From assembly GCF_027563345.1 (NCBI RefSeq), contig NZ_JAMKBK010000001.1: DNA of 64,000 nucleotides; one strand, 5' to 3'. Origin of the DNA: Psychrobacillus psychrodurans (GTDB taxonomy: Bacteria > Bacillota > Bacilli > Bacillales_A > Planococcaceae). Positions 27,128-36,379 of the stretch are shown in pieces; position 1 is the first letter of the stretch, and every line of letters starts with the position of its first letter. The notes under the pieces are model-generated. The model was not told where the DNA came from. It worked only from the letters and a program-made list of their open reading frames with translations, and searched no databases. The translations under genes and the position numbers were made by a program.

Positions 27128-27220
27128 ATTAGTTAGGGTGACGATATTGGACGCGATCAGCGACCGGCATTACACACTACAAAAAATTGCACCACACAAG
27201 CGAAGGGAGATCACAAGTTT

Positions 27221-29611
27221 ATGAAGAAAAAAGCTATCAAAATTGCAGCTTCAACTGCAGTAGCAGCTTCAGCATTCGTTGCAGCAGCACCAGCACAACA
27301 AGCTGACGCAGCAACTAATGTAAACCAATTAACAACAAACGCACAAAATGCAGGTACAGTATTAAAATGGGCTATCTCAGTAGAAGGTTCTGCTAACTAC
27401 GTTACACGTCCATACAATGAATACAACGCTGCTAAAAAAGCAATCGCAGCAGCAGAAGCAGCAGCTAAAAAAGCTACTGCATCTGAACAACTAAGCATTG
27501 CAGCTAAACTTGTTGAACCAAAATTACAAGTTAAACGTGCAGCAGCTTACATCGATGCAATCACTTCAAGTGAAAAAATTAAAGAATTAACTGCTGCTTT
27601 AGATGCAGCTATTAAAACTGACGATATCGAAAAAGTAGAAACTGCTTATCACAAAGCAACTGCTGAATACCGTAAACAAGCAGCACTACTTGACCGTGTA
27701 TATGGTCAATCTACTCGTGACGGAATCCGTAACGCAGTAAAACCAGCTATCGAAAAATTAGTAGCTTCAGTTAAAAACGAAGTAACTGTAAACATGCTAG
27801 CTAAATCAGCAGCGGCTAACTCTAAAGCTGGTAAATTAGAAGTAGCGGCTCAAAACTTAACAGACGCTCAAGCTATTCTTGACGCTAACGTTCTTAAATG
27901 GGAAACTTCTTTACAAAAATCAGTTAATGATGTAGCAGATGCTTTGCCATTAAAAGTTCTTTCAGTTGCACGTGTTGACAAAAACACAGTTACTGTAAAA
28001 TTCTCTAAAGCTCCAGAAGCAGTTCTAGCAGCAAGTCAATTCACATTTGACAATAGTTTACTAGTGCACTCTGCTTCAGTATCTGCTGATAAAAAGACTG
28101 TTACTTTAACAACATCTGACCAAGCAGCAAGCAAAACATATGCACTGTCTTACCAAGGTGTAGCTACAGGTTTATCATTTACTACTCCTGCAACTGCAGC
28201 TGATAACAGCTTCTTCATTGATCAAGCAGACAATGCATACTTAGATTTAGGTCAAACAAGAACATACACTGTTACAGTTAAACAAACTGATGGTCAACCA
28301 TACAATGGTCCAGCAGTAATTGACTTGGAAAACATCGCAGGTACGGCAGCTACAAATGCTGAAATCGCTACTGTTGATGGAAAAAATAACAATGGTGTTG
28401 CATGGGGTCCTAAATGGACTGGTGACGTAAAAGACGGTAAAGTTACATTTGTAGTTAAATCTACAGAAGCTAACTTAAATCTTCCAACACCATTATCTAC
28501 TTATGCTAAACCAGTTGTAACTATTGATGCTAACGACAACCAAACTGCAGATGCTACTGAAAGATTTGTTGAGGGTGGAGGTTCTTACTTCTTCGCAGAA
28601 GCACAAAATGGTCAAACAGTACTTGATTTCAACACAAATACATTGATTGCTGTTAAAGACAAAGACTACTTTGTAGCTTGGACTGGTGCTAAGACAGAAG
28701 TTGGTATTAACACAGCTCTTAAATATAAGTACGATTCAAATGATATCTTTGGAAACGGAAGCTTTGATGCATTTGAAAATGCATTATCTGCTGGAGATAT
28801 TGTAAACGTAAACTACAACCGTACTGTTGCAAACAGCTCTTCATTCACAATAACAAGTGACGTAACTGAAACTGCTGTTTCTATTACTAATCCTTCACGT
28901 GAAGTTTCTTATGAAGGAGCTACTTTCCGCTTTGAAGGTAAAGGGACTGCAGGTTACAAACTTGGGTTATACCGTGATATCGATGGCAACGGTGCTTTAG
29001 ATGCAACAGAATTAGCTAACCACCAAGTTGGTCAAACAGTTTCTGTTTCTTCTAATGGAACTTGGGTTGTTCAAGCAAATAACCTTGTAAACAATGCAGC
29101 TAACGACTATATCGCTATTCAGTTCCCTTCTAGTTCTTCGGCAGTAGCAGCAACTACTAATGGAACATTAGCAAACACTGAGTTATTAAGTACTAATATT
29201 TCTGCAACTGCAACTCCAGTAGGTGATAAACAGTCTGTACATCGTCAAATCTTCTCACCTGCATCTATTACATTCAATGATGCTGATACAAGTGGTGGAT
29301 TATCAAGTGACGATACTTTAGACTTCACATTCGACAGTGCGTCTGCATATGCGCATGAGTTTAAAGGTTTCACAACTGGAACAATTACACTTGAACAAAA
29401 CTTCAAGTATGTTACTTTGAACGTTGAATTCGTTGATGTTAACACTGTTAAAGTTAAAAATATCGTAGGAACAGTTCCTACTGGATTCAGCACTGATGTA
29501 GCTGATATCAAAGCTAAAGCTACTAAGTTGTCTGGAGCTACTGGTTTAATCAACCAAGACAAACTTCAACTTAAAGTTAGCCCAACAGCAGCTCAAAATA
29601 TTCTTCAATAA
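27221..29611 (+). CDS. Main S-layer protein, SbsC type
   Basis: 796 residues. Signal peptide 1-31 (ends QQADA). An all-helical N-terminal domain about 32-245 contains AAAYIDAITSS and LLDRVYGQSTRDGIRN, which parallel YIDAYNYA and LDRVYGKTTRDLLR of the Geobacillus stearothermophilus S-layer protein SbsC; there this domain binds the secondary cell-wall polymer, without SLH motifs. Ig-like beta domains follow to the C-terminus. Codon choice is strongly restricted (Arg almost only CGT), unlike its two paralogues, a sign of very high expression. It has its own promoter, a leader, and a strong terminator. Predicted to form the surface lattice. Confidence 0.85.
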   Translation: MKKKAIKIAASTAVAASAFVAAAPAQQADAATNVNQLTTNAQNAGTVLKWAISVEGSANYVTRPYNEYNAAKKAIAAAEAAAKKATASEQLSIAAKLVEPKLQVKRAAAYIDAITSSEKIKELTAALDAAIKTDDIEKVETAYHKATAEYRKQAALLDRVYGQSTRDGIRNAVKPAIEKLVASVKNEVTVNMLAKSAAANSKAGKLEVAAQNLTDAQAILDANVLKWETSLQKSVNDVADALPLKVLSVARVDKNTVTVKFSKAPEAVLAASQFTFDNSLLVHSASVSADKKTVTLTTSDQAASKTYALSYQGVATGLSFTTPATAADNSFFIDQADNAYLDLGQTRTYTVTVKQTDGQPYNGPAVIDLENIAGTAATNAEIATVDGKNNNGVAWGPKWTGDVKDGKVTFVVKSTEANLNLPTPLSTYAKPVVTIDANDNQTADATERFVEGGGSYFFAEAQNGQTVLDFNTNTLIAVKDKDYFVAWTGAKTEVGINTALKYKYDSNDIFGNGSFDAFENALSAGDIVNVNYNRTVANSSSFTITSDVTETAVSITNPSREVSYEGATFRFEGKGTAGYKLGLYRDIDGNGALDATELANHQVGQTVSVSSNGTWVVQANNLVNNAANDYIAIQFPSSSSAVAATTNGTLANTELLSTNISATATPVGDKQSVHRQIFSPASITFNDADTSGGLSSDDTLDFTFDSASAYAHEFKGFTTGTITLEQNFKYVTLNVEFVDVNTVKVKNIVGTVPTGFSTDVADIKAKATKLSGATGLINQDKLQLKVSPTAAQNILQ

Positions 29612-29620
29612 TAATGTTTT

Positions 29621-29655
29621 AAAAAGGAGGATGTCCATAAGGACTCCTCCTTTTT
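29621..29655 (+). terminator. S-layer gene terminator
   Basis: AAAAAGGAGG / CCTCCTTTTT stem continued by GTCC / GGAC around loop ATAA; a long hairpin suited to a very strongly expressed gene. Confidence 0.9.
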
Positions 29656-29738
29656 AAATTTAGGTGCCAGGTACCTAAACAAGGCAAGAAAACAGTTCTG
29701 AAAACATGGTTTTAGAAAACTAGGCTGTGAGGATGAGG

Positions 29739-29780
29739 AAAGTCTCTTGATCGAGAAATCGATTGAGAGACTTTTTTTTA
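29739..29780 (+). terminator. Second hairpin with T-run after the S-layer gene
   Basis: AAAGTCTC and GAGACTTT arms with an inner GATCGA/TCGAT pairing and an eight-T tail. No gene lies between it and the first terminator; a nearby AGGTGCCAGGTACCT (about 29661) is a near-palindrome. Confidence 0.7.
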
Positions 29781-30071
29781 TTGGGTTGATAAGTTTGGTT
29801 TCGGCATCCATTTAGTTTTACTATAATGTTTGAGCATATACGGCTGAAATTATATTTGAAAAGTAGCCTTCAAGTTATTCCTTAAAGGTGTAATTATGTT
29901 GCATTGTTTTTTCCTAGCTATGATCCATATAATACTTTGTATAGACAGGTGCAGTTTTTTCTATACACGGTGGCAATATGATCGAAGAAGCTTTAACTGA
30001 AGAAACGAATAGTTACTCTTAAGATTGTTAAAGTAGCATGGAAAAGTGGGTAGGGACAGTGTTCTAGCGAA

Positions 30072-30355
30072 GCTACCATAGAGTTTTAGTATCGACTGGA
30101 TTGGTATGAATATAGGAACTAACATAGAAAAGACCACTAGAGTTTAGAACTTCTTTTGGATAGTAACGATATTCGTAGATTTGAGCAGTGTAGTTGTACT
30201 TTTGCATGTAATCGCTATACCGCTTTTTTATCCGATTCATTAATTTCCACTATTGGGATTATTCTTGAACGGAGCAATAAATGAACATGATTGCTCATAA
30301 TGCAGTATGCATATAGTTCAAATCGCAAAGTTTGTTGTAGAACTTATTCTACCTA
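30072..30355 (-). pseudogene. Decayed REP-associated (Y1/HUH) transposase
   Basis: Reading the - strand, one frame gives LRFELYAYCIMSNHVHLLLR, which contains the HxH (HUH) metal motif of IS200-like RayT/Y1 transposases. A later segment reads SDYMQKYNYTAQIYEYRYY and then SSYIHTNPVDTKTLW, matching the usual spacing of conserved blocks in this family. Stops and frame changes interrupt the frame, and neither an N-terminus nor a C-terminus is recognisable. No terminal inverted repeats are seen. These transposases act on short palindromic REP sequences, so it is relevant that a hairpin family occurs at 36-56.6 kb. The flanking 29781-30071 and 30356-30430 hold nothing else I recognise. Confidence 0.65.
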
Positions 30356-30430
30356 TTAGTTATAATTATAATAATAAAAGTTTTCTATATTTTGGTAATC
30401 AAATACAAAAAGAAAAAGGGGAGTAATTTA

Positions 30431-32668
30431 ATGAGAAACAAAACATTGAAAGTAGGTATTTCTGCTGCAGTAATAACATCAGCATTTGTAGTTGGGACAC
30501 CAAATTATAAAGTGGAGGCAGCAACGAATATAGAACAATTAATGACGAACGTTCAAAATTCAAGCACTGTTTTAAAATGGGCGATTTCAGTAGAAGGTTC
30601 TGCTGATGGAGTAACTCAGCCATGGATCCAATATAATGCAACAAAAATTGCTATTGCTAATGCAGAGAAGTCTATAAAACAATTAAGTTTTTCTGATCAA
30701 TTAAAGTATGAAGCTCGACTGGCAGATGCTAAAACCCAATTAAAACGCGCGCAAGGATATTTAGATGCAATAACAGCAAGTACAAAAATTAATGAAAAAA
30801 CAAATGCCCTTTCTGCAGCCGTTTCAGCAAATAATCTTAATTTAGTGGAAAAATCCTATCATGAAATGACTGCTGAGTTTCGAAAGCAAACAATTTTATT
30901 GGACCGTGTATATGGACAATCTACACGTGATAAGATTCGAAATGCAGTGAAGGGTCCTGCAGAAAAGTTAATTAATGAATTGAAGAATGATGTAACAGTT
31001 CATATGTTAACAAAGGGAGCAAGTGAAGATATTAGAACTTCTAAACAAGCAGAAGCTTCTAGAAAAATACATGAAGCTCAAGCAATATTAAATGCCAATG
31101 TTTTATACTGGGAAAGTACTTTGCAAAAAAGCTTAACAGCGGTAACGAATTCTATACCTGTACAAATAGCTTCGATTTCAAGAGTAGATAATACAACGGT
31201 GTCTGTCAGATTAAATAGAGCAGTGTCCAATATTCAAACTTCTGAGTTTACCTTTGATAACAGTTTATCTGTTACAAGTGCTTCTCTAAGTCCAGATGGG
31301 ATGAATGTCACGTTAAAAACATCAGTACAAACTCCTTCTTTTAAATATACTTTAAAGTACAAAGGAAGTAGTGCTAGCTTTACAGTTCCTGGAAGCATAG
31401 TGCCTATTCAAGTAGGAAATACCACAACACAGTACAGAGAAACCTCTGAAATTCTTGCATTATCTGCAACCTTTGCTGGTACTTATGGAAATAATAACAT
31501 TCGAGTTGATATTCCTGCTGGTATCAAAGTATTAACGATAAATGGGATCGATAATTCAATTGCAGGTGCAAAGAGTGTGAATGTTATCCCAGATAGAAAT
31601 GGCACTGTAACCATAACATTTACATCAAATAATTTAAACGCGGCAGCTATGGATAAAGTATTTACTTTTAATAAAATGGAGAATAATAAAGTAGTAGAAA
31701 CGCAAACCTCTGGGTATATGAACTTTTACGTCCCTGCAAAAGATGGATCAATTTCAAGTAAAAAGGTTCAATATGTAGATTTAGCTAACAATTACTTTGT
31801 AACTGTAGATGGCATAAAATATCAAATTAAAGGATCTAACGATACATTCCGAAATGAAAGTGTTGCTATTTCTTATGAGTCATTTAAAGCAGCATTAAAT
31901 ATAGATGATACAATTAATGGTACGTACAAAACAACCTCATCTTCATCATTTAACATAGTAACCAATCACTACTCTGTACCGCTATTAGTAGATTCAAAAT
32001 TTGCTTATAAATCTGGATATGGTTACAGAATGATTGGTAAACAAATAGAACTAAAAGGTACTGGTCAACCAAATTATGAGTTGTTCTTATTCAAAAATTC
32101 AGGTTCTTTTCTGGGGAAAATAAAAATTAATTCGTCTGGAGCATGGAGTTTTAATACGAATCTTGAACAGAATGCTATAAATGATTTCTATATGGTACAA
32201 CAAGTAGCGGGTAAATCGGCACCTCTTTATACTAGTGGTAATATCTTAAGAGTAATAGAAGGTCCTTTTGATCTTTTATCTACTAGTGAGGGTACTACTC
32301 GTGATGAAGATATATCTGATGAAGAGATAACTTTTACAATTGCACCAGTTAAGCGAACAAATGGCGCATTAGTAGTTCAAGATAAAGCAGTAATCACAAA
32401 ACAAGCATCTATTATTGTTAGTGATGAGGATGGAACTAAAATTCAGTTTACAAATAATGAGAACGGGACTCTTTTTAGTTCCGTGACAAATGGCTTTAAA
32501 ATAAAGTTTGGTCCTACCAAAGAAGGCACTATTTCTGGTGTTACTCTAGATAAGGGTGCAGATGAAAAACTAACAGGAACCCTAGACATAATTTCTATTG
32601 ATGGAGTGTCAAATGGTTACGATCTTCAATTAAAAGTTAATCCAGGACATCAGATTAAAGTATATTAG
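30431..32668 (+). CDS. S-layer protein paralogue, SbsC type (ordinary codon use)
   Basis: 745 residues from ATG 30431, which has AGGGGAG ahead; a TTG further up (30392) has none. Signal peptide about 1-31, then the same N-terminal wall-binding domain as the main S-layer gene (TNIEQLMTNVQNSSTVLKWAI is nearly superimposable; ILLDRVYGQSTRDKIRN), followed by Ig-like domains that have diverged strongly. Arginine codons are mixed (CGA, CGC, CGT, AGA), unlike the main gene, so high expression is unlikely. It may be an alternative S-layer protein used under other conditions, or a minor wall protein. Confidence 0.8.
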   Translation: MRNKTLKVGISAAVITSAFVVGTPNYKVEAATNIEQLMTNVQNSSTVLKWAISVEGSADGVTQPWIQYNATKIAIANAEKSIKQLSFSDQLKYEARLADAKTQLKRAQGYLDAITASTKINEKTNALSAAVSANNLNLVEKSYHEMTAEFRKQTILLDRVYGQSTRDKIRNAVKGPAEKLINELKNDVTVHMLTKGASEDIRTSKQAEASRKIHEAQAILNANVLYWESTLQKSLTAVTNSIPVQIASISRVDNTTVSVRLNRAVSNIQTSEFTFDNSLSVTSASLSPDGMNVTLKTSVQTPSFKYTLKYKGSSASFTVPGSIVPIQVGNTTTQYRETSEILALSATFAGTYGNNNIRVDIPAGIKVLTINGIDNSIAGAKSVNVIPDRNGTVTITFTSNNLNAAAMDKVFTFNKMENNKVVETQTSGYMNFYVPAKDGSISSKKVQYVDLANNYFVTVDGIKYQIKGSNDTFRNESVAISYESFKAALNIDDTINGTYKTTSSSSFNIVTNHYSVPLLVDSKFAYKSGYGYRMIGKQIELKGTGQPNYELFLFKNSGSFLGKIKINSSGAWSFNTNLEQNAINDFYMVQQVAGKSAPLYTSGNILRVIEGPFDLLSTSEGTTRDEDISDEEITFTIAPVKRTNGALVVQDKAVITKQASIIVSDEDGTKIQFTNNENGTLFSSVTNGFKIKFGPTKEGTISGVTLDKGADEKLTGTLDIISIDGVSNGYDLQLKVNPGHQIKVY

Positions 32669-32676
32669 TTTTATAT

Positions 32677-32728
32677 AATGAACAAAGCCGTATAAGGTAT
32701 AATCCTTTAACGGCTTTGTTCATTATTA
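32677..32728 (+). terminator. Terminator after the second S-layer gene
   Basis: Perfect 15-bp arms AATGAACAAAGCCGT and ACGGCTTTGTTCATT with an 18-nt loop, 9 bases after the stop. Confidence 0.85.
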
Positions 32729-32816
32729 ATTTTTGTTAATAAAAATATAATAAATTTATTATTCGGATTTCCTCCTCGTATTAGAAATAAAATTAGTTGA
32801 GACAATGTTCTAGTCC

Positions 32817-32855
32817 ATAAAGCCGTTAAAGAAGTGAATTCTTTAACGGCTTTAT
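32817..32855 (-). terminator. Terminator of slaP
   Basis: Perfect 15-bp arms ATAAAGCCGTTAAAG / CTTTAACGGCTTTAT directly after the slaP stop on the - strand. Its core AAAGCCGTTAAAG also occurs in part in the neighbouring hairpin at 32677. Confidence 0.8.
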
Positions 32856-32861
32856 GTATTA

Positions 32862-33683
32862 TTATAAAGTTTGTGGAACCAATTCTATTCTCCAAGAACT
32901 GAAATCTGGATTCTCTTTCATGAATACATCTTTGGAGAAAGATAAGCTAATGGGACGTGCTTGCTTAGAAGCAATTTCGAATTGTCCGATTGGAAATCCG
33001 AGTTTACACACCATATCATCGGCAGCATCAAATAGTTGGATAGGCAGATTTTCAATGGTTAATGTATTAGAAAATGCATTACGAATGATGATATAAATAT
33101 TGACTGCGTCATCTGACTCGTGGAAATGGAATCCAACAATTGAGATTTCGTTCTCTTTAATAGGTTCTAATGTAGATACTAGATTGTGGACATATCCTTG
33201 TTGATCTTCATTAAGTCCATTCTTCCAATAATCATCTAAGTGTAATTCGAAGTCTTTTACAACTTTCTCGTAATACTCAAATGCCATTTCAAAATCCATT
33301 TCGTTTACTATTTCATCATAAGGTACTAGTATATCTTCCATTTCAAATAGGAAATTCCACGGTCTTGCTGTACATGCTTCTAACTCTCCAAACAACTCCA
33401 TGTCAAATTGTTTCTTTGCTAGTTCTTTCCCTTCCTTATCTTTCACAACTAAAACCACTTGTTCCAGGCGTAATTTTTTAGGTAAAGAATGTCTAATTAT
33501 AGCTGTTACGACAATTCCCGAATCCACTGTATATAATTTTACTCCATGAATATGTAGTTGATTTGCTTCTAAATTTTCTAATTGTTGATGGAAGTATTGG
33601 AAAATATACTTCTCAGCTGCGGGTATTTCCCAGTCTGTAGAAAAATCGATTTCAGTTTTATATGTTTTAGGAGAATTTGTCAT
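32862..33683 (-). CDS. slaP: Accessory Sec system S-layer assembly protein
   Basis: 273 residues, no signal peptide, two copies of the SLAP domain: about 17-115 (WEIPAAEKYIFQYFHQQLEN...LHIHGVKLYTVDSGIVVTA) and about 160-265 (ISIVGFHFHESDDAVNIYII). In Bacillus anthracis SlaP works with SecA2 to export the S-layer proteins. The location between S-layer paralogues fits. No secA2 is in this window. AAAGGGA precedes the ATG. It is transcribed against its neighbours, ends at its own terminator, and is divergent from the third S-layer gene. Confidence 0.85.
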   Translation of the reverse strand: MTNSPKTYKTEIDFSTDWEIPAAEKYIFQYFHQQLENLEANQLHIHGVKLYTVDSGIVVTAIIRHSLPKKLRLEQVVLVVKDKEGKELAKKQFDMELFGELEACTARPWNFLFEMEDILVPYDEIVNEMDFEMAFEYYEKVVKDFELHLDDYWKNGLNEDQQGYVHNLVSTLEPIKENEISIVGFHFHESDDAVNIYIIIRNAFSNTLTIENLPIQLFDAADDMVCKLGFPIGQFEIASKQARPISLSFSKDVFMKENPDFSSWRIELVPQTL

Positions 33684-33868
33684 ATTTTTTAGTCCCTTTC
33701 TGCTATACGTGATTAACTATAAGTATAACACAATGTTGCTAGCTGATAGAAAGACTACAATCTTACTATCGTTTCCAATATTAAGAAATAAGTTTGATTA
33801 AACTTATATGATACAATCATATAGATTATTCAGATGTATAAACAATCTTAGCATGGAGGCAAATTAGT

Positions 33869-36121
33869 ATGAGGAAAAAGTCTTTGAAACTTGTAATAGC
33901 AATAACTACTATTCTTTCTATTATTGCCGCCCCACAAGTAAGTGCATCAACAAACATAAAACAATTAATAATAGATGCACAAAATGCAGGAACTATATTA
34001 AAATGGGCAATTTCTAAAGAGGGATCAGCTGATTTTAGAACTCGCCCATATGAGCAATATAATACGACAAAAGAAACTATTGCAGCTGCTGAAAAAGTTG
34101 CTACCAAGTTATCTAAATCTGAACAACTCAATGCTAAAGCTAAATTAGTAGAGCCAAAAATTCATGTGAAACGTTCACAAGCATACATAGATGCTATAAC
34201 CTCTAGTGAAAAAATTACGAAGTTAACAAGTAATTTGCAAGATGCGATAGATTCAGCAAATCTTAATAGTGTAGAAGCTGCATACCATATAGCAACAGCT
34301 GAATATAGAAAACAAGTAAAACTATTAGACAGAGTATATGGGCAATCAACTAGAGATGGTATACGTAATCAAGTCAAACCGGACATGGAGAAACTAATTC
34401 AAGATGTCAAAAATGATGTGACGGTAAAAATGTATCTCGACCAAGCGAGTGAATTTATTAAAGACAATAAATGGTTAGAAGCTTCCTTAGAATTAGACAA
34501 AGCCAACTCTTACATAGCTAACAAAAGTACGGATTTTACTTTTAAAACATTCCTAACGAAAGCCTATGATGAAACTTTAAAATCTTTACCTTTACAACCT
34601 TTGTTCATAACATCTGATGGCAAAAATAACGTAACAGTTAATTTCTCTAAAGCCTACCATATACCATTAGAAGGTTTAGTGGCAGGTCAATTTAAAGTCT
34701 CAGGAGAAACTGTTCAATCAGCTCAATTATCCAAGGACAAAAAATCTGTAATATTAAATACATCTGACTTAGACGCTAATACAAGTTACACGGTAAGTTG
34801 GAAAGAAAACCAATTGAACTTTATGACAGAGGCTGTTCCTGATACAACAGGTATTGCATTAACTGATAAGGAAACTACATATCTCGAAACAACTAATTCG
34901 AAAGTGTATACAGCTAAGCTAACTAATTTAGACGGTAGTGCTTATACAGGGAGAGTTAAAGTTAGCTTGGGAGAAGTAAATGACATGACAGCAACTAACT
35001 CTACCTCAGCAGTAATTACTTCTATAAACGCTCAAAGCGTAGAAAGTGGTCAAGAGACGATTGGCTACGCAGGTCAAGATGGAAATCTAGTAATTATAAT
35101 AGCTGCTGCGTATGGATTTAATGCCGAAACTCCATCAGCCACATATGTCCAACCAGTAATAGAAAAAATAGATGGTATTAAAAGTACCAAAAAAGCAGGA
35201 ATTACACATTTTTATCAGCTTCAAAATGTTGAAGGTCCTTATATGTTGACTATTGATAGTAAAGTGATCACTACTGAAGATGATTACATTTTTACTGGTG
35301 ACCATAAATATAAATGGGATGCTAATGATCTATTCTTTATCTATGGAGTACAAGTTTCACAAGAAGTTTTCGGAAATGCTCTATCTAAAGGGGATAGAGT
35401 AGAAGTTAGTTATGAAACACGGATAGATAACCATTCTACTTGGAACATTAATGTAGATGTTACTGAGGATGATGATGTGGTATTCCAAAATCCAGTTACT
35501 TCACCTTTAACATTTGATGGGTACTCCTACGATATAAGCGGTACAGCACAACCTGGCAATCGAGTAAAAGTTTATAGAAATGACATACTAGTAGGAACTA
35601 CTATTGTTGATACAAAAGGATACTGGACCATTGGATCTGTGAGCTTGTTACAAGAAGTAGCTAATACATTTGTTGCTTATCAATACACTCCCGGCAAAGA
35701 TGGTATAAACGGGGAAGGGGCTGTGAACGAAAACAACCCTGCTACAACAATAATTAACGAAGGGGTATTTGCTTCAATCCAAATAGATTTAAATGATAAG
35801 GGTTCAAATGGTTTATCTATTTCGGACACATTAGAATTTACATTCCATAATCCTTCTTATGATCATGAATTTAAAAAAGGGATATCCGGTACTATTACAT
35901 TTAATGATGGTTTTGGAAAAAGTGCTGTAGTGAAGATTAAGTATATAGATGAAGATACTCTTCAAATCGTTGAATTCGTTTCTACAGACGCTGGGTTCAA
36001 TCACAAAACTTCATTATTCGTGATTACCAAGACTAATGGAATTGTGAACCAAGACCATATGACATTTAGTATTTTGGGAAATGGAGTTACTTCCTTTGTG
36101 GAAAATAATTCAATAAACTAA
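33869..36121 (+). CDS. Third S-layer paralogue, SbsC type
   Basis: 750 residues: signal peptide about 1-26 (ends QVSAS), SbsC-like helical domain about 27-240 (LLDRVYGQSTRDGIRNQVKP), then Ig-like domains that align with the main S-layer protein nearly to its end (Y-D-H-E-F-K near residue 665 matches YAHEFKGF there). Codon use is ordinary (Arg often AGA). It is thus a full-length but differently tuned copy. GGAGG is 9 nt before the ATG. Likely an alternative or minor S-layer protein. Confidence 0.8.
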   Translation: MRKKSLKLVIAITTILSIIAAPQVSASTNIKQLIIDAQNAGTILKWAISKEGSADFRTRPYEQYNTTKETIAAAEKVATKLSKSEQLNAKAKLVEPKIHVKRSQAYIDAITSSEKITKLTSNLQDAIDSANLNSVEAAYHIATAEYRKQVKLLDRVYGQSTRDGIRNQVKPDMEKLIQDVKNDVTVKMYLDQASEFIKDNKWLEASLELDKANSYIANKSTDFTFKTFLTKAYDETLKSLPLQPLFITSDGKNNVTVNFSKAYHIPLEGLVAGQFKVSGETVQSAQLSKDKKSVILNTSDLDANTSYTVSWKENQLNFMTEAVPDTTGIALTDKETTYLETTNSKVYTAKLTNLDGSAYTGRVKVSLGEVNDMTATNSTSAVITSINAQSVESGQETIGYAGQDGNLVIIIAAAYGFNAETPSATYVQPVIEKIDGIKSTKKAGITHFYQLQNVEGPYMLTIDSKVITTEDDYIFTGDHKYKWDANDLFFIYGVQVSQEVFGNALSKGDRVEVSYETRIDNHSTWNINVDVTEDDDVVFQNPVTSPLTFDGYSYDISGTAQPGNRVKVYRNDILVGTTIVDTKGYWTIGSVSLLQEVANTFVAYQYTPGKDGINGEGAVNENNPATTIINEGVFASIQIDLNDKGSNGLSISDTLEFTFHNPSYDHEFKKGISGTITFNDGFGKSAVVKIKYIDEDTLQIVEFVSTDAGFNHKTSLFVITKTNGIVNQDHMTFSILGNGVTSFVENNSIN

Positions 36122-36122
36122 T

Positions 36123-36162
36123 TAAAATTCCCTTCTAACTTAGGCTAGAAGGGAATTTTATG
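36123..36162 (+). terminator. Terminator after the third S-layer gene
   Basis: Perfect TAAAATTCCCTTCTA / TAGAAGGGAATTTTA stem with an 8-nt loop, immediately after the stop. Confidence 0.88.
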
Positions 36163-36170
36163 TTCATGTT

Positions 36171-36211
36171 CCCTGTGTAAGATACAATTCTGAATTGTAT
36201 CTTACACAGGG
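36171..36211. repeat. Hairpin repeat, copy 1 (CCCTGTGTAAGATACAATTC family)
   Basis: 20-bp arms that pair perfectly around a single T, followed by GACTTTTT. First of six copies of this element in the window. Half copies (one arm only, degenerate) follow at about 36238 and 36325. Confidence 0.9.
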
Positions 36212-36256
36212 ACTTTTTGTGAACACATGTTATTTATCCCTGTGTAGCACACAATT

Positions 36257-36312
36257 AAAACACCTTCGATTGGAGGCACATGCTAATCATGTTCGTTTAT
36301 CGAAGGTGTTTT
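36257..36312. other. Inverted repeat between convergent genes
   Basis: AAAACACCTTCGAT and ATCGAAGGTGTTTT, perfect 14-bp arms with a 28-nt loop, flanked on both sides by half copies of the hairpin repeat. Could serve as a bidirectional terminator. Confidence 0.6.
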
Positions 36313-36379
36313 GAATGCTTATGGTCCCTGTGTAATAAACAAATTAGAATAGTGTTGAATACAGGAACAAGTCGAATAT

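Noticed and set aside
32677..32855. Insertion element bounded by the two AAAGCCGTTAAAG hairpins
   Set aside because: The two hairpins share part of a stem, but each is explained as the terminator of its adjoining gene, and no transposase or target duplication lies between them.
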